In this document: piece after piece, positions 6,921 through 13,783 of the stretch
How the letters are laid out: each line of letters opens with the position of its first letter
How positions within the stretch are numbered: the stretch's first letter is position 1
NCBI GenBank assembly: GCA_900763885.1
Contig: CAAFLY010000135.1
Coordinates: 1-34,396, forward strand
DNA length: 34,396 nt
From: Clostridia bacterium
GTDB taxonomy: Bacteria > Bacillota > Clostridia > Oscillospirales > CAG-272
Direction: 5' to 3'
Notes under the pieces: generated by a model
Database searches by the model: none
What the model was told of the DNA's origin: nothing
Seen by the model: the letters and a program-made list of their open reading frames with translations, nothing else
Translations under genes and position numbers: made by a program

Positions 6921-7875
6921 GACAGAGCAGGAACAGCTGGAGAACGACAAGCCGTACCAGATACGAAGCGACGTAGCAATCGCCGAGGGCTGGGCAATGT
7001 CAAAGCCCGCGCCAGAGCCTACAACCTGCCAATTCTGCGGAAAGACGCTCTACCATTACGGAATGAAGGAATTCACAGGCAAAAAGCAAGTCTTTGTATG
7101 GTTCGAGGAACCCGAACATTGCACCTGCGAACAGGCACAGGAATACTGGAAAGAGCAAGCGAGACTGAAAGCTGAGGCGGAAGCTGCCAAGAAAAGACAG
7201 GAAGAAGCCGACCGCATTCAGCGGCGCGTGACCAAACTCATCAAGGACAGCGGGATACGCGGACGCTTTGTCAACCGAACATTCGACCGCTTCGAGGTCA
7301 ACGAGATCAACCGCAAGGCATACGAAAAATGCAAGCGGTACGCCGACAGCTTCCCGATCATGCTTCCCGACAAAGATGAACGCGGAAACGTGATACCGCC
7401 GCAGAAGGAGCGAAACGGATTATTCATCACCGGCAGCTACGGCACCGGCAAGACACATCTCGCCTGCGCCATTGCGAACCAGCTCATGCAAGGCGGAACA
7501 CCGACCATCTGCATGACAATGATTGACCTGCTGGCGAAGATCAAAAACAGCTTCGAGAGCAACGAGAATGCCACCGAAGCCGAGATCATGAGATTATACG
7601 AGGAAATACCGCTCCTCGTAATTGACGACATAGGAAGCGAACAGCCCACTGAGTGGGGCATCACTCGCATTTACGCCATAATCAACGCACGGTACGAGGC
7701 TTATATGCCGACCATCGTGACAACCAACTACACCGCCGACGACCTCATCAGACGAATGACCCCGTCCTTCGGAGGGAAACTCGGCGACGTGAGAAATGCA
7801 GAAAAGACGCTCGACCGCCTCCGTGAAATGTGCGTGGGCATTGAGATGTACTGGGAAAGCTGGAGGACGAAGTAA
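6814..7875 (+). CDS. DnaC-like helicase loader ATPase
   Basis: 353-residue AAA+ loader. A zinc-finger-like region has C72, C75, C103 and C105; a charged helix (about 110-150) follows; then the ATPase with Walker A GSYGTGKT (207-214), Walker B LLVIDDIG (267-274) and sensor-1 IVTTNYT. The family opens or escorts the replicative DnaB helicase onto the origin. ATG 6814 is chosen because AAGGAGG lies nine bases upstream, although the start lies deep in the replisome-organiser gene. The pair (organiser, then loader) is the standard phage initiation module. Its stop shares one base with the methyltransferase start. Confidence 0.9.
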   Translation: MEKLNTNSLLAAAMAAPLSRVEKAEMEPPQDLSQSETEQEQLENDKPYQIRSDVAIAEGWAMSKPAPEPTTCQFCGKTLYHYGMKEFTGKKQVFVWFEEPEHCTCEQAQEYWKEQARLKAEAEAAKKRQEEADRIQRRVTKLIKDSGIRGRFVNRTFDRFEVNEINRKAYEKCKRYADSFPIMLPDKDERGNVIPPQKERNGLFITGSYGTGKTHLACAIANQLMQGGTPTICMTMIDLLAKIKNSFESNENATEAEIMRLYEEIPLLVIDDIGSEQPTEWGITRIYAIINARYEAYMPTIVTTNYTADDLIRRMTPSFGGKLGDVRNAEKTLDRLREMCVGIEMYWESWRTK

Positions 7876-8861
7876 TGGACAGATTATTCATCGGCGACGC
7901 GCTCGAAGCCTTAAAACAAATACCGAGCGAGACGGTGGACACCTGCGTGACTTCGCCGCCATATTACGGACTGCGCGACTATGGGGCGGACGGACAAATC
8001 GGACTGGAGAAAACCCCAGACGAATACATCGACCGACTGGTTGACGTTTTCCACGAGGTCAAACGGACGCTGAAGAAGGACGGGACGCTCTGGATTGTCA
8101 TTTCAGACAGCTACGCAGGATCCGGCAAGGGCGCAGCGAACTACCCGGACAACGCCAAGAAGTACAAACAAGGCACTAACCGAGGAATGCTCGGAGCCTC
8201 CGCCACCACGAAGATCAAAACGCCGGGCATCAAGGCGAAAGACCTCATCGGAATACCGTGGATGTTAGCGTTTGCGCTTCGCGCCGACGGCTGGTACCTT
8301 CGTAGCGACATCATATGGCACAAGCCGAACGTGATGCCGGAAAGCGTCAAAGACAGATGCACCCGTACATACGAACACATATTCATGCTGGCGAAAAGCC
8401 GCCGGTATTACTACGATGCCGACGCGGTTCTCGTTCCGGCGCATTACGACGGCCGCACAGAGACACTCAACAAGGGCAGCTCGAAATATGCCGACCGAAT
8501 CGTACCAGGCAAGACACCGCAGAGCCAGCATACAGCGGGTAAACCCCACCAGCGGTGGAGGTTCAAAGACGGAAAGGCGGTCAAAAATCGCCGCGACCTC
8601 TGGACGGTCAACACAAAGCCGTACAAGGGCGCACACTTCGCTACCTTCCCCCCAGAGCTGATAGAACCCTGCATACTGGCAGGCAGCAGAGCCGGAGGCA
8701 CAGTCCTCGACCCGTTCCTCGGCAGCGGGACAACCGCAGAAGTGGCACACCGCCTCGGACGCGAATGCATCGGCATAGAGCTGAATCCAGATTACAAAAC
8801 ACTCATCATCCAAAGAACAGGAGGACAAAACAATGGCAAAGAAGAACTGCCGAATGACTGA
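7875..8861 (+). CDS. DNA methyltransferase, beta class (N4-C or N6-A)
   Basis: 328-residue SAM-dependent DNA amino-methyltransferase. The catalytic motif IV SPPYYG (27-32) precedes the SAM-binding motif I DPFLGSGTT (279-287), the order of the beta class. The SPPY form is frequent in N4-cytosine enzymes, but N6-adenine cannot be excluded. The region between (about 95-250) holds the target-recognition part, including DIIWHKPN and RRDLWTV. There is no cognate restriction gene, so this is an orphan phage enzyme, probably protecting the phage DNA from host restriction. It follows the loader with a TAATG junction. A second methyltransferase and a SAM synthetase are encoded later in the window. Confidence 0.92.
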   Translation: MDRLFIGDALEALKQIPSETVDTCVTSPPYYGLRDYGADGQIGLEKTPDEYIDRLVDVFHEVKRTLKKDGTLWIVISDSYAGSGKGAANYPDNAKKYKQGTNRGMLGASATTKIKTPGIKAKDLIGIPWMLAFALRADGWYLRSDIIWHKPNVMPESVKDRCTRTYEHIFMLAKSRRYYYDADAVLVPAHYDGRTETLNKGSSKYADRIVPGKTPQSQHTAGKPHQRWRFKDGKAVKNRRDLWTVNTKPYKGAHFATFPPELIEPCILAGSRAGGTVLDPFLGSGTTAEVAHRLGRECIGIELNPDYKTLIIQRTGGQNNGKEELPND

Positions 8862-9150
8862 CGACGAGCGAGCCATTCACGACAGAGCCGTGAGCCTTCG
8901 GAAAATGACCGACCGGCAGCTCTGTGACACTATGGATCGCCAGCACAGCACCGGCATCGACGAAGGAATCAGACTGGCAGCGGAAAACAACGCCAAGCAA
9001 AAGACCGACCGCGAAGTCGTGGAACGCTTCATCGGTTACCTTGAGGGCAAGGTCGGCACCGGCAACGGCATCGGCGGCGGCACGACATACCGCCTCTACA
9101 AAGAGCTGGACGCGGCGGTCGCTGACGGCGTTCTCGGAGGTGCGAGATGA
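8833..9150 (+). CDS. hypothetical protein
   Basis: 105-residue protein I do not recognise. It is charged and helical in the first half (DRAVSLRKMTDRQLCDTMDR), with a Gly-rich loop GNGIGGGTTYR near residues 78-88 before a last helix. No metal or membrane motif is visible. AGGAGG precedes ATG 8833, which lies 29 bp inside the end of the methyltransferase gene; the gene ends in an ATGA overlap with the next. The coupling puts it in the replication operon, where small proteins of this kind are usual. Confidence 0.65.
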   Translation: MAKKNCRMTDDERAIHDRAVSLRKMTDRQLCDTMDRQHSTGIDEGIRLAAENNAKQKTDREVVERFIGYLEGKVGTGNGIGGGTTYRLYKELDAAVADGVLGGAR

Positions 9151-9500
9151 GCGTCAAGATTTACATACGAGACAACACCAGCGGCACGGTACATGAATAC
9201 GGAACAAACCCACACGACGCGCTGATCCTGCAGGAGGACGGCAGCCTTCACTACGAGAACCTGCAAAACTGCACAGGCACAATGCACCCCGAAGAAGGCT
9301 ATAGCTTCTGCACGGTGAGCGGCAAGCCGCCGGAGGACACGGACGGAGAAAGGCTCGTCGACATCGGCGGAGAGCGCACAGGAATAAACTGCGACAAATG
9401 CCGCTGGCAAAACCGACATCAGAAATGCTCCTGCTGCAGACGAAATCCGAACCTCAAGGACTGCTACCAGCTGGATGCAAAGAAGGCGGTGCGGTTATGA
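9147..9500 (+). CDS. hypothetical Cys-rich protein
   Basis: 117-residue protein with a beta-rich N-terminal half (VKIYIRDNTSG, then DALILQEDGSLHYENLQN) and a C-terminal Cys cluster: CDKCRW, CSCCRR and a later DCYQ. Six or more Cys in 30 residues suggest a zinc-binding module. The central part, with CTGTMHPEEGYSFC, could form a disulfide or another metal site. It overlaps the genes on both sides by 4 bp (ATGA). The function is unknown. Confidence 0.65.
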   Translation: MSVKIYIRDNTSGTVHEYGTNPHDALILQEDGSLHYENLQNCTGTMHPEEGYSFCTVSGKPPEDTDGERLVDIGGERTGINCDKCRWQNRHQKCSCCRRNPNLKDCYQLDAKKAVRL

Positions 9501-10093
9501 AAGCATACAGCCAAGCAAACAGAGGAAAGCCGTTCGAGGACTTCCTCAAATTTGTGCATCAGAGATACCAACAGAGCGGCACTGCCTGCGTCCACAAAGT
9601 GCCGACCGAATTCATCCCGATAAGGAACGCTCGCGGCGAGGTTTGCAACTGCAAGGTCGAAGAAAAGAGCTGCGTCGATTACCTCGGAAGATACCGCAGC
9701 ACCCCCGTGGCGGTCGAAGCAAAGCACGAAGAAGGCGCGAGAATCGCATTCAACCGCGTAGAGCCTCACCAAGCCGACTACATGGACGACTACACCAAAG
9801 ACCCCGAAGCGGTCGGAATTGTGATCGTGAGCTTTAGCCTGCGCCGCTTCTTCGCGGTACCGTGGGAATTTTGGAAAGCAGCAAGGGATGCATGGAACAA
9901 CAAACCGAACCCGAAATCAACGAAAGCCCCAGTCGAGACGGTCAAAGCCTACGGCTGGGAATGGCAAACACCGGGTATGGCGAGCGTTTCGCCGGAGCAA
10001 CTTCTCCCAGAATGGGAGATACGCGCAGGCGGCACAACAGGACTGCCGTACCTCAACATCATAGACCGAATGAAAGGAGGACACACAGAATGA
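9497..10093 (+). CDS. RecU-like Holliday junction resolvase
   Basis: 198-residue nuclease of the RecU type. The order of marks fits the family: NRGKPFEDFLKF (E14), HKVPTEF, VDYLGRY (D61), PVAVEAKHEE (E74, K76) and NRVEPHQADYMDDY. These give the PD-(D/E)XK-like metal site. RecU resolves Holliday junctions; in a phage it would debranch recombining DNA before packaging. I chose ATG 9497, in ATGA overlap with the preceding stop, since upstream residues from 9398 lie in the previous gene and do not resemble the family. Cysteines at residues 50, 52 and 59 form an insertion that is not needed for catalysis. Confidence 0.82.
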   Translation: MKAYSQANRGKPFEDFLKFVHQRYQQSGTACVHKVPTEFIPIRNARGEVCNCKVEEKSCVDYLGRYRSTPVAVEAKHEEGARIAFNRVEPHQADYMDDYTKDPEAVGIVIVSFSLRRFFAVPWEFWKAARDAWNNKPNPKSTKAPVETVKAYGWEWQTPGMASVSPEQLLPEWEIRAGGTTGLPYLNIIDRMKGGHTE

Positions 10094-10242
10094 AACTTGT
10101 GCTTCAGATCATCCTCGCGGCGTTCATGGTTTTGTATTTCTGCGGAGTAATCGGCGCGAAGCAGGAGCGGGAAAGAGGCTTCTACCTCGCCGCCGCGCTT
10201 CTGATTGCCGTCGCCCTTATCGTAACAATCGCCATTTTATGA
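10090..10242 (+). CDS. small two-helix membrane protein
   Basis: 50-residue hydrophobic protein with two predicted membrane segments, VLQIILAAFMVLYFCGVIG (4-22) and YLAAALLIAVALIVTIAIL (32-50), joined by the charged loop AKQERERG. AAAGGAGG precedes ATG 10090, which overlaps the resolvase stop by 4 bp. Its size and shape resemble holins or superinfection-exclusion peptides, but no lysis gene is adjacent and the position in the early operon favours an unknown early membrane role. Confidence 0.65.
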   Translation: MKLVLQIILAAFMVLYFCGVIGAKQERERGFYLAAALLIAVALIVTIAIL

Positions 10243-10255
10243 GAGGAGGAACGAC

Positions 10256-10531
10256 ATGGCAGAACCAAGAGAAGATAGAGCAATCTCCGGCGCGTTCGAC
10301 TACCTCAAGATCAGCCGAGCGGTGCGGAAGATGCCGATGATTACAATTTACGACCACCCGACGGACTACCCCGACAGTTTCGTCGCCCGCGTCTGGGACT
10401 GCAACACCCCGACGCACCTAATCGCGCTGGCGGATACGCTGGAAGCAATCAGAGCGACCATACCGCCGAACATGACCTGCCTGCCGCACATGGCGGGAGA
10501 CGACCCCTGCATCGTGGAGGTGTGGCTATGA
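10256..10531 (+). CDS. hypothetical protein
   Basis: 91-residue cytoplasmic protein. From residue 27 it reads as beta strand, loop and helix: MITIYDHPTDYPDSF, FVARVWD, then LIALADTLEAIRATIP and a final strand PCIVEVWL. Proteins with this pattern are frequent in phages of Bacillota and have no known role. GAGAGGAGG sets ATG 10256. It ends in an ATGA overlap with the next gene. Confidence 0.65.
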   Translation: MAEPREDRAISGAFDYLKISRAVRKMPMITIYDHPTDYPDSFVARVWDCNTPTHLIALADTLEAIRATIPPNMTCLPHMAGDDPCIVEVWL

Positions 10532-10707
10532 TTTTATGCGAAAAGAAGAAAATGGACGGCAAGTGCCGACTTCAAATTCCGACCGCATTCATCATTGAAG
10601 CCGGAGGAACGCCTAACGGCATGGCTTATGTTTCGTTCGACGAGGACACGAAAGAGATCAAGATCACCGTAAACAAAAAACAGCCGGATCCAGCACCGGC
10701 ACATTAA
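10528..10707 (+). CDS. small protein, possibly AbrB-like fold
   Basis: 59-residue protein from ATG 10528 (ATGA overlap; a GTG at 10522 is the less likely start). DGKCRLQIPTAFI, then MAYVSFDEDTKEIKITV, resembles the swapped-hairpin core of AbrB/MazE proteins (GR-x-x-IP, then two strands). If so, it would be a small DNA-binding dimer. The match rests on spacing of a few residues only, and I hold it lightly. Confidence 0.55.
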   Translation: MILCEKKKMDGKCRLQIPTAFIIEAGGTPNGMAYVSFDEDTKEIKITVNKKQPDPAPAH

Positions 10708-10720
10708 AGGAGGAACCACC

Positions 10721-10927
10721 ATGAAAATCAAAGCAAAGAAGACCAGAGAGAACCTCATCCGCAAAATGCTCCGCCGCCGCAAGGCACAGGAGACGGCAGG
10801 CAAGCCGACCGGCTTCTACCCTCGCCACCTTGCCCGCAGCATCGCAAAGGCGAACATGAGGAAAGCAGGCGTTCAGCACGTCAACCGCAACTTCGCGCTG
10901 AATTGGAAGAACTGGGTAACGAGGTAA
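10721..10927 (+). CDS. small basic hypothetical protein
   Basis: 68-residue, strongly basic protein (many Lys and Arg, few acidic residues). The N-terminal half is a likely amphipathic helix (ENLIRKMLRRRKAQ), and the rest carries GFYPRHLARSIAKANM and WKNWVTR. The charge suggests nucleic-acid binding. AAAGGAGG precedes ATG 10721. I do not recognise a family. Confidence 0.6.
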   Translation: MKIKAKKTRENLIRKMLRRRKAQETAGKPTGFYPRHLARSIAKANMRKAGVQHVNRNFALNWKNWVTR

Positions 10928-10939
10928 GGAGGCATGAGC

Positions 10940-11320
10940 GTGGAAAAATTAAACACCATACAGAAGCGAAATAACCTCAACGAGGTGTACCGCAATGATG
11001 AACCCGGCGCAGGCGGAGCCTGTCACGTCTACGTGATCTGCCACCGCGTATTCCCTGTCGGTGAGAAAGAAAGGAGCGTCCCTATTGCAGAAATCGTCTT
11101 CCAACACGGACCCCGAAATGAAGAAGGCAGCGCGACAGGCATTCTCGACGCAGACCTTCTCGAAATCGTCCGCGACCGCTTGAAGGCTTTCCAGACTGGC
11201 GAATACGCCACCAGGGAGAACGCCTGCGCGATTACGCACATAGAAGAAGCTCTCATGTGGATGAACAAACGAGCCGAGGATAGAGCCGAGAGAGGCGTAC
11301 TCGGCACGATGCAGAAGTAA
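10940..11320 (+). CDS. Tad1/Acb2-hairpin protein, putative anti-defence nucleotide sponge
   Basis: 126 residues from GTG 10940. AAGGAGG at 10926-10932 is one base from ATG 10934 but seven from this GTG, so GTG is preferred; ATG would add two residues. NLNEVYRNDEPGAGGACHVY and AEIVFQHGPRNEEGS form an N-terminal beta domain. LLEIVRDRLKAFQTGEYATR, ENACAITHIEEALMWM and RAERGVLGT form the two-helix hairpin shared by Thoeris anti-defence Tad1 and anti-CBASS Acb2. Such proteins bind cyclic ADP-ribose variants or cyclic oligonucleotides and so silence Thoeris or CBASS immunity. The match is from memory of the family pattern; the ligand here is unknown. A Lar-like gene follows 10 bp later. Confidence 0.78.
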   Translation: MEKLNTIQKRNNLNEVYRNDEPGAGGACHVYVICHRVFPVGEKERSVPIAEIVFQHGPRNEEGSATGILDADLLEIVRDRLKAFQTGEYATRENACAITHIEEALMWMNKRAEDRAERGVLGTMQK

Positions 11321-11330
11321 GGAGGTCAAT

Positions 11331-11768
11331 ATGAAATATTTTCTCACCGCCGAGCAGGCGGAACAACTTCTTCCCGAAGGCGACACGGTTCACACATTCT
11401 ACAACAACGGACCCATGCTCACCGGCGCAGACTGGAGCAGAAGTGAAATCATCGACAAGCTGAAGCACAGCGACCACATCGAACTGACCGGCGAAAGCGC
11501 ACGGGCGATGAAACACGGAATGTGCGCCTACAACGACGGCGCGAAATTGTCTAACGTCCTTTTTATCGAGACGGTCGAAGAAAAGGTCGCCGCGCTCGAA
11601 TCGACCATCGAGCCGGACGAACTCAAGCCCTGCCCCTTCTGCGGCGCACCGGCGCAGCACAAAGAACTGAACGGACGATATGCGGTCGAATGCACAAAGA
11701 AATGCGTCGGCACTCGGATATTTGCTGACAAGGACAGAGCGACCGAAACATGGAACAGGAGGGTATAA
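11331..11768 (+). CDS. phage protein with C-terminal Lar-like zinc domain
   Basis: 145 residues in two parts. The N-terminal 85 residues (LPEGDTVHTFYNN, GADWSRSEIIDKL, HIELTGESARAMKHGM) form a phage domain of unknown role. The C-terminus matches the Lar restriction-alleviation zinc domain: LKPCPFCGAPA (C101, C104), VECTKKC (C121, C125), then ATETWNRRV. Lar of the Rac prophage modulates type I restriction; whether this fusion does so is inference. TAAGGAGG sets ATG 11331. It stands between the Tad1-like gene and the SAM synthetase gene, so anti-restriction use would fit its neighbours. Confidence 0.75.
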   Translation: MKYFLTAEQAEQLLPEGDTVHTFYNNGPMLTGADWSRSEIIDKLKHSDHIELTGESARAMKHGMCAYNDGAKLSNVLFIETVEEKVAALESTIEPDELKPCPFCGAPAQHKELNGRYAVECTKKCVGTRIFADKDRATETWNRRV

Positions 11769-11769
11769 A

Positions 11770-12810
11770 ATGCGCTTATTTTCAACCGAACAGGTATCAA
11801 AATACCACCCAGACAAGTACGCCGACCAGATCAGCGACGCTGTCCTCGACGCTTGCCTCAACGAAGACATAAACAGCCGTGTCGCTTGCGAATGCATGGT
11901 CAAGGGCGAGACGGTAATTCTCGCCGGAGAAATCACCACAAAAGCCAACCCGAACTACGCCGCCATCGTCAACAGAGTGGCGCACAAGCTCGGATACAAG
12001 GCGAGCAACATCATCACCTACATAGACCGGCAGTCGCCAGAGATCGCCAAAGGAATCGAAAACGGCGGTGCAGGAGATCAAGGCATGATGTACGGCTACG
12101 CCTGCAGCGACACCGAAAGCCTCCTCCCTTACGGCTTCGACCTCGCAAACCGCATCATCGCCGCCATTGAAAGAGACGTGGAGACCCCCGGCTCAATCCT
12201 TCTCGGAGACGCAAAGTGCCAGGTCACCACGGACATCGACGCACAACCCGGACACGACATGGTGGAGCGCGTCCTCGTTTCCGTGTGCCACCGCCCCGAC
12301 CAGAGCGTCGAAACGGTGCGCCGCCTCATTCAGAGCATTCTCTTTGACCTCGGTGTCGACAACCACACGACGGAAATCATCGTAAACCCCGCTGGAGCAT
12401 GGACGCTCGGCGGACCCGCTGCAGATTGCGGACTGACCGGCAGGAAGATCGTATGCGACCAGTACGGCGGATACTGCCCCGTGGGCGGCGGAGCCTTCTC
12501 CGGCAAAGACCCCTCGAAGGTCGACCGCAGCGGCGCATACATGGCTCGGAAAATTGCCTGCGACCTTCTGAAAAAGCACAGCCTCGGCTGGTGCGAGGTT
12601 CAGATCGCATACGCCATCGGACTGGCGCAGCCGGTGAGCGTTACCGTAGACAGCCCGCTGACCGCAAGGAACGCTGGCTACGCCGACGAGGTAATGAGAG
12701 ACTATGACCTCACCCCGAACGGCATCATCAAAGCACTCAACCTGCACCGTGAAAGATACGAGACGCTGGCGGAGGGCTGTCATTTCAGAGAAGGAGGCAT
12801 CATCAGATGA
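11770..12810 (+). CDS. metK: S-adenosylmethionine synthetase
   Basis: 346-residue methionine adenosyltransferase, making SAM from methionine and ATP in the cytoplasm. Family marks are intact: HPDK (13-16) with DQISDAVLDA, the GGAGDQG loop (99-105), DAQPGHD-type region, GLTGRKIVCDQYGGY (221-235) and GGGAFSGKDPSKVDRS (239-254), then AYMARKIA. It is shorter than cellular MetK (usually about 380-400), mainly through shorter loops, with no broken motif. I chose ATG 11770 because family similarity begins there; the frame is open from 11680. With two DNA methyltransferases and an iron-sulfur protein in the same phage, it may secure SAM for DNA methylation. It overlaps the next gene by 4 bp. Confidence 0.92.
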   Translation: MRLFSTEQVSKYHPDKYADQISDAVLDACLNEDINSRVACECMVKGETVILAGEITTKANPNYAAIVNRVAHKLGYKASNIITYIDRQSPEIAKGIENGGAGDQGMMYGYACSDTESLLPYGFDLANRIIAAIERDVETPGSILLGDAKCQVTTDIDAQPGHDMVERVLVSVCHRPDQSVETVRRLIQSILFDLGVDNHTTEIIVNPAGAWTLGGPAADCGLTGRKIVCDQYGGYCPVGGGAFSGKDPSKVDRSGAYMARKIACDLLKKHSLGWCEVQIAYAIGLAQPVSVTVDSPLTARNAGYADEVMRDYDLTPNGIIKALNLHRERYETLAEGCHFREGGIIR

Positions 12811-13127
12811 ACGCAAGGAAAGAGGAAAACATTCTCCTGCAGGCAATCGTCGAATACGGCGCAGAAGCCCAGACCGACATGATGATCGAGGAAATGAGCG
12901 AACTCACAAAAGCCCTGCTCAAACACCGGCGCAAAGAGGGCAAAGAAACCCTCGACAACATCCTCGAAGAAATCGCCGACGTCCAGATCATGCTCGACCA
13001 GATGAAGCTCATCCACGACGACGGAAAAGCGACCGACGAATACCGCAACGCGAAGCTCCTCCGCCTTGCCGCCAGACTGGGTATTTATACGGACACCGCG
13101 CAGGGCGGGCTTCAGAGCGCGACATGA
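12807..13127 (+). CDS. MazG-like NTP pyrophosphohydrolase
   Basis: 106-residue all-alpha protein of the MazG/dUTPase-2 type. The metal-binding pattern is EEMSE (28-32) followed by EEIADVQIM (54-62), the E-E-x-x-E ... E-x-x-D arrangement that binds Mg and the triphosphate. The family hydrolyses (d)NTPs to monophosphates and may adjust nucleotide pools or stress alarmones during infection. GAAGGAGG precedes ATG 12807, in ATGA overlap with metK. It ends in an ATGA overlap with the nuclease-like gene. Confidence 0.78.
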   Translation: MNARKEENILLQAIVEYGAEAQTDMMIEEMSELTKALLKHRRKEGKETLDNILEEIADVQIMLDQMKLIHDDGKATDEYRNAKLLRLAARLGIYTDTAQGGLQSAT

Positions 13128-13783
13128 AGACGGAAATGACGCGAACCATTGAGCAGGCGATCATTGAATGGAATCCAGCGCAGATCGGCGACATCAAAGT
13201 AAACAAATTCCGGGCGCACCATACAGGGCTGGAAGTCCCAGCAGAGTGCGGCACGACCACCGGCGGCATCGTTGATGCCGTCCGAGTGTCGGAATACTTC
13301 GGAGACATCATAACCACCCACCACTGCGGAATGGGACGCTGGAAAGCCAGAACAGGAAGCGATATACAATGCCCAGACGGAAAGGTGGTCAAAGGTGAGC
13401 CGGAGTGCGAACATTACGGCTGCCGATGGAATCGCCTCCGCCGAGAGGGAACGCCGCAGGTGCTTATAACCTGCTTCGAGGTCAAGGTGACAAAAAGCGA
13501 CTTCAAGAGCGAACACGGTCACAATTTCGTCGGAAACATGAACTACTACGCCGTGCCGGAGGAAATCTACAAGGACATCGAGCCGCTGGTACCGGAAGGC
13601 ATCGGAATACTGGTCTACCTACACCGAGGGCAGTACGTCGGGCTGAGAAGCAAGCGAAAGCCGACATTCAGACCAATGACGCACGAAGAACAAAAGTGGA
13701 TGATCCTCTCGGTATTCAAGCGAGTGCGAGACATGGACTACGCACGATACCTCGAAACGATCAGAAGGAGGAACGAAATATGA
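13124..13783 (+). CDS. PD-(D/E)XK-like nuclease, MmcB-type
   Basis: 219-residue protein. The first 60 residues include GGIVDAVRV (D51), and ITCFEVKVTKSDF (E119, K121) completes a PD-(D/E)XK site. The following NMNYYAVPEEI and GIGILVYLHRG match the pattern of MmcB/VRR-type restriction-like nucleases. A Cys-containing insertion (C83, C95, C100, near ECEHYGCRWNRL) separates the two halves and may bind zinc. The start is ATG 13124, in ATGA overlap with the MazG-like gene; a longer frame from 12704 runs across other genes and is not used. The substrate is unknown; DNA repair or host DNA attack are both possible. Confidence 0.7.
   Translation: MKTEMTRTIEQAIIEWNPAQIGDIKVNKFRAHHTGLEVPAECGTTTGGIVDAVRVSEYFGDIITTHHCGMGRWKARTGSDIQCPDGKVVKGEPECEHYGCRWNRLRREGTPQVLITCFEVKVTKSDFKSEHGHNFVGNMNYYAVPEEIYKDIEPLVPEGIGILVYLHRGQYVGLRSKRKPTFRPMTHEEQKWMILSVFKRVRDMDYARYLETIRRRNEI

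Noticed and set aside
8619..8631. Single match GCCGTACAAG to the 11-bp unit in the methyltransferase gene
   Set aside because: No neighbouring unit at 11-bp spacing; a single partial match is expected by chance.
10090..10242. Holin assignment for the 50-residue membrane protein
   Set aside because: Two membrane segments fit, but there is no adjacent lysis gene and it lies in the early operon.
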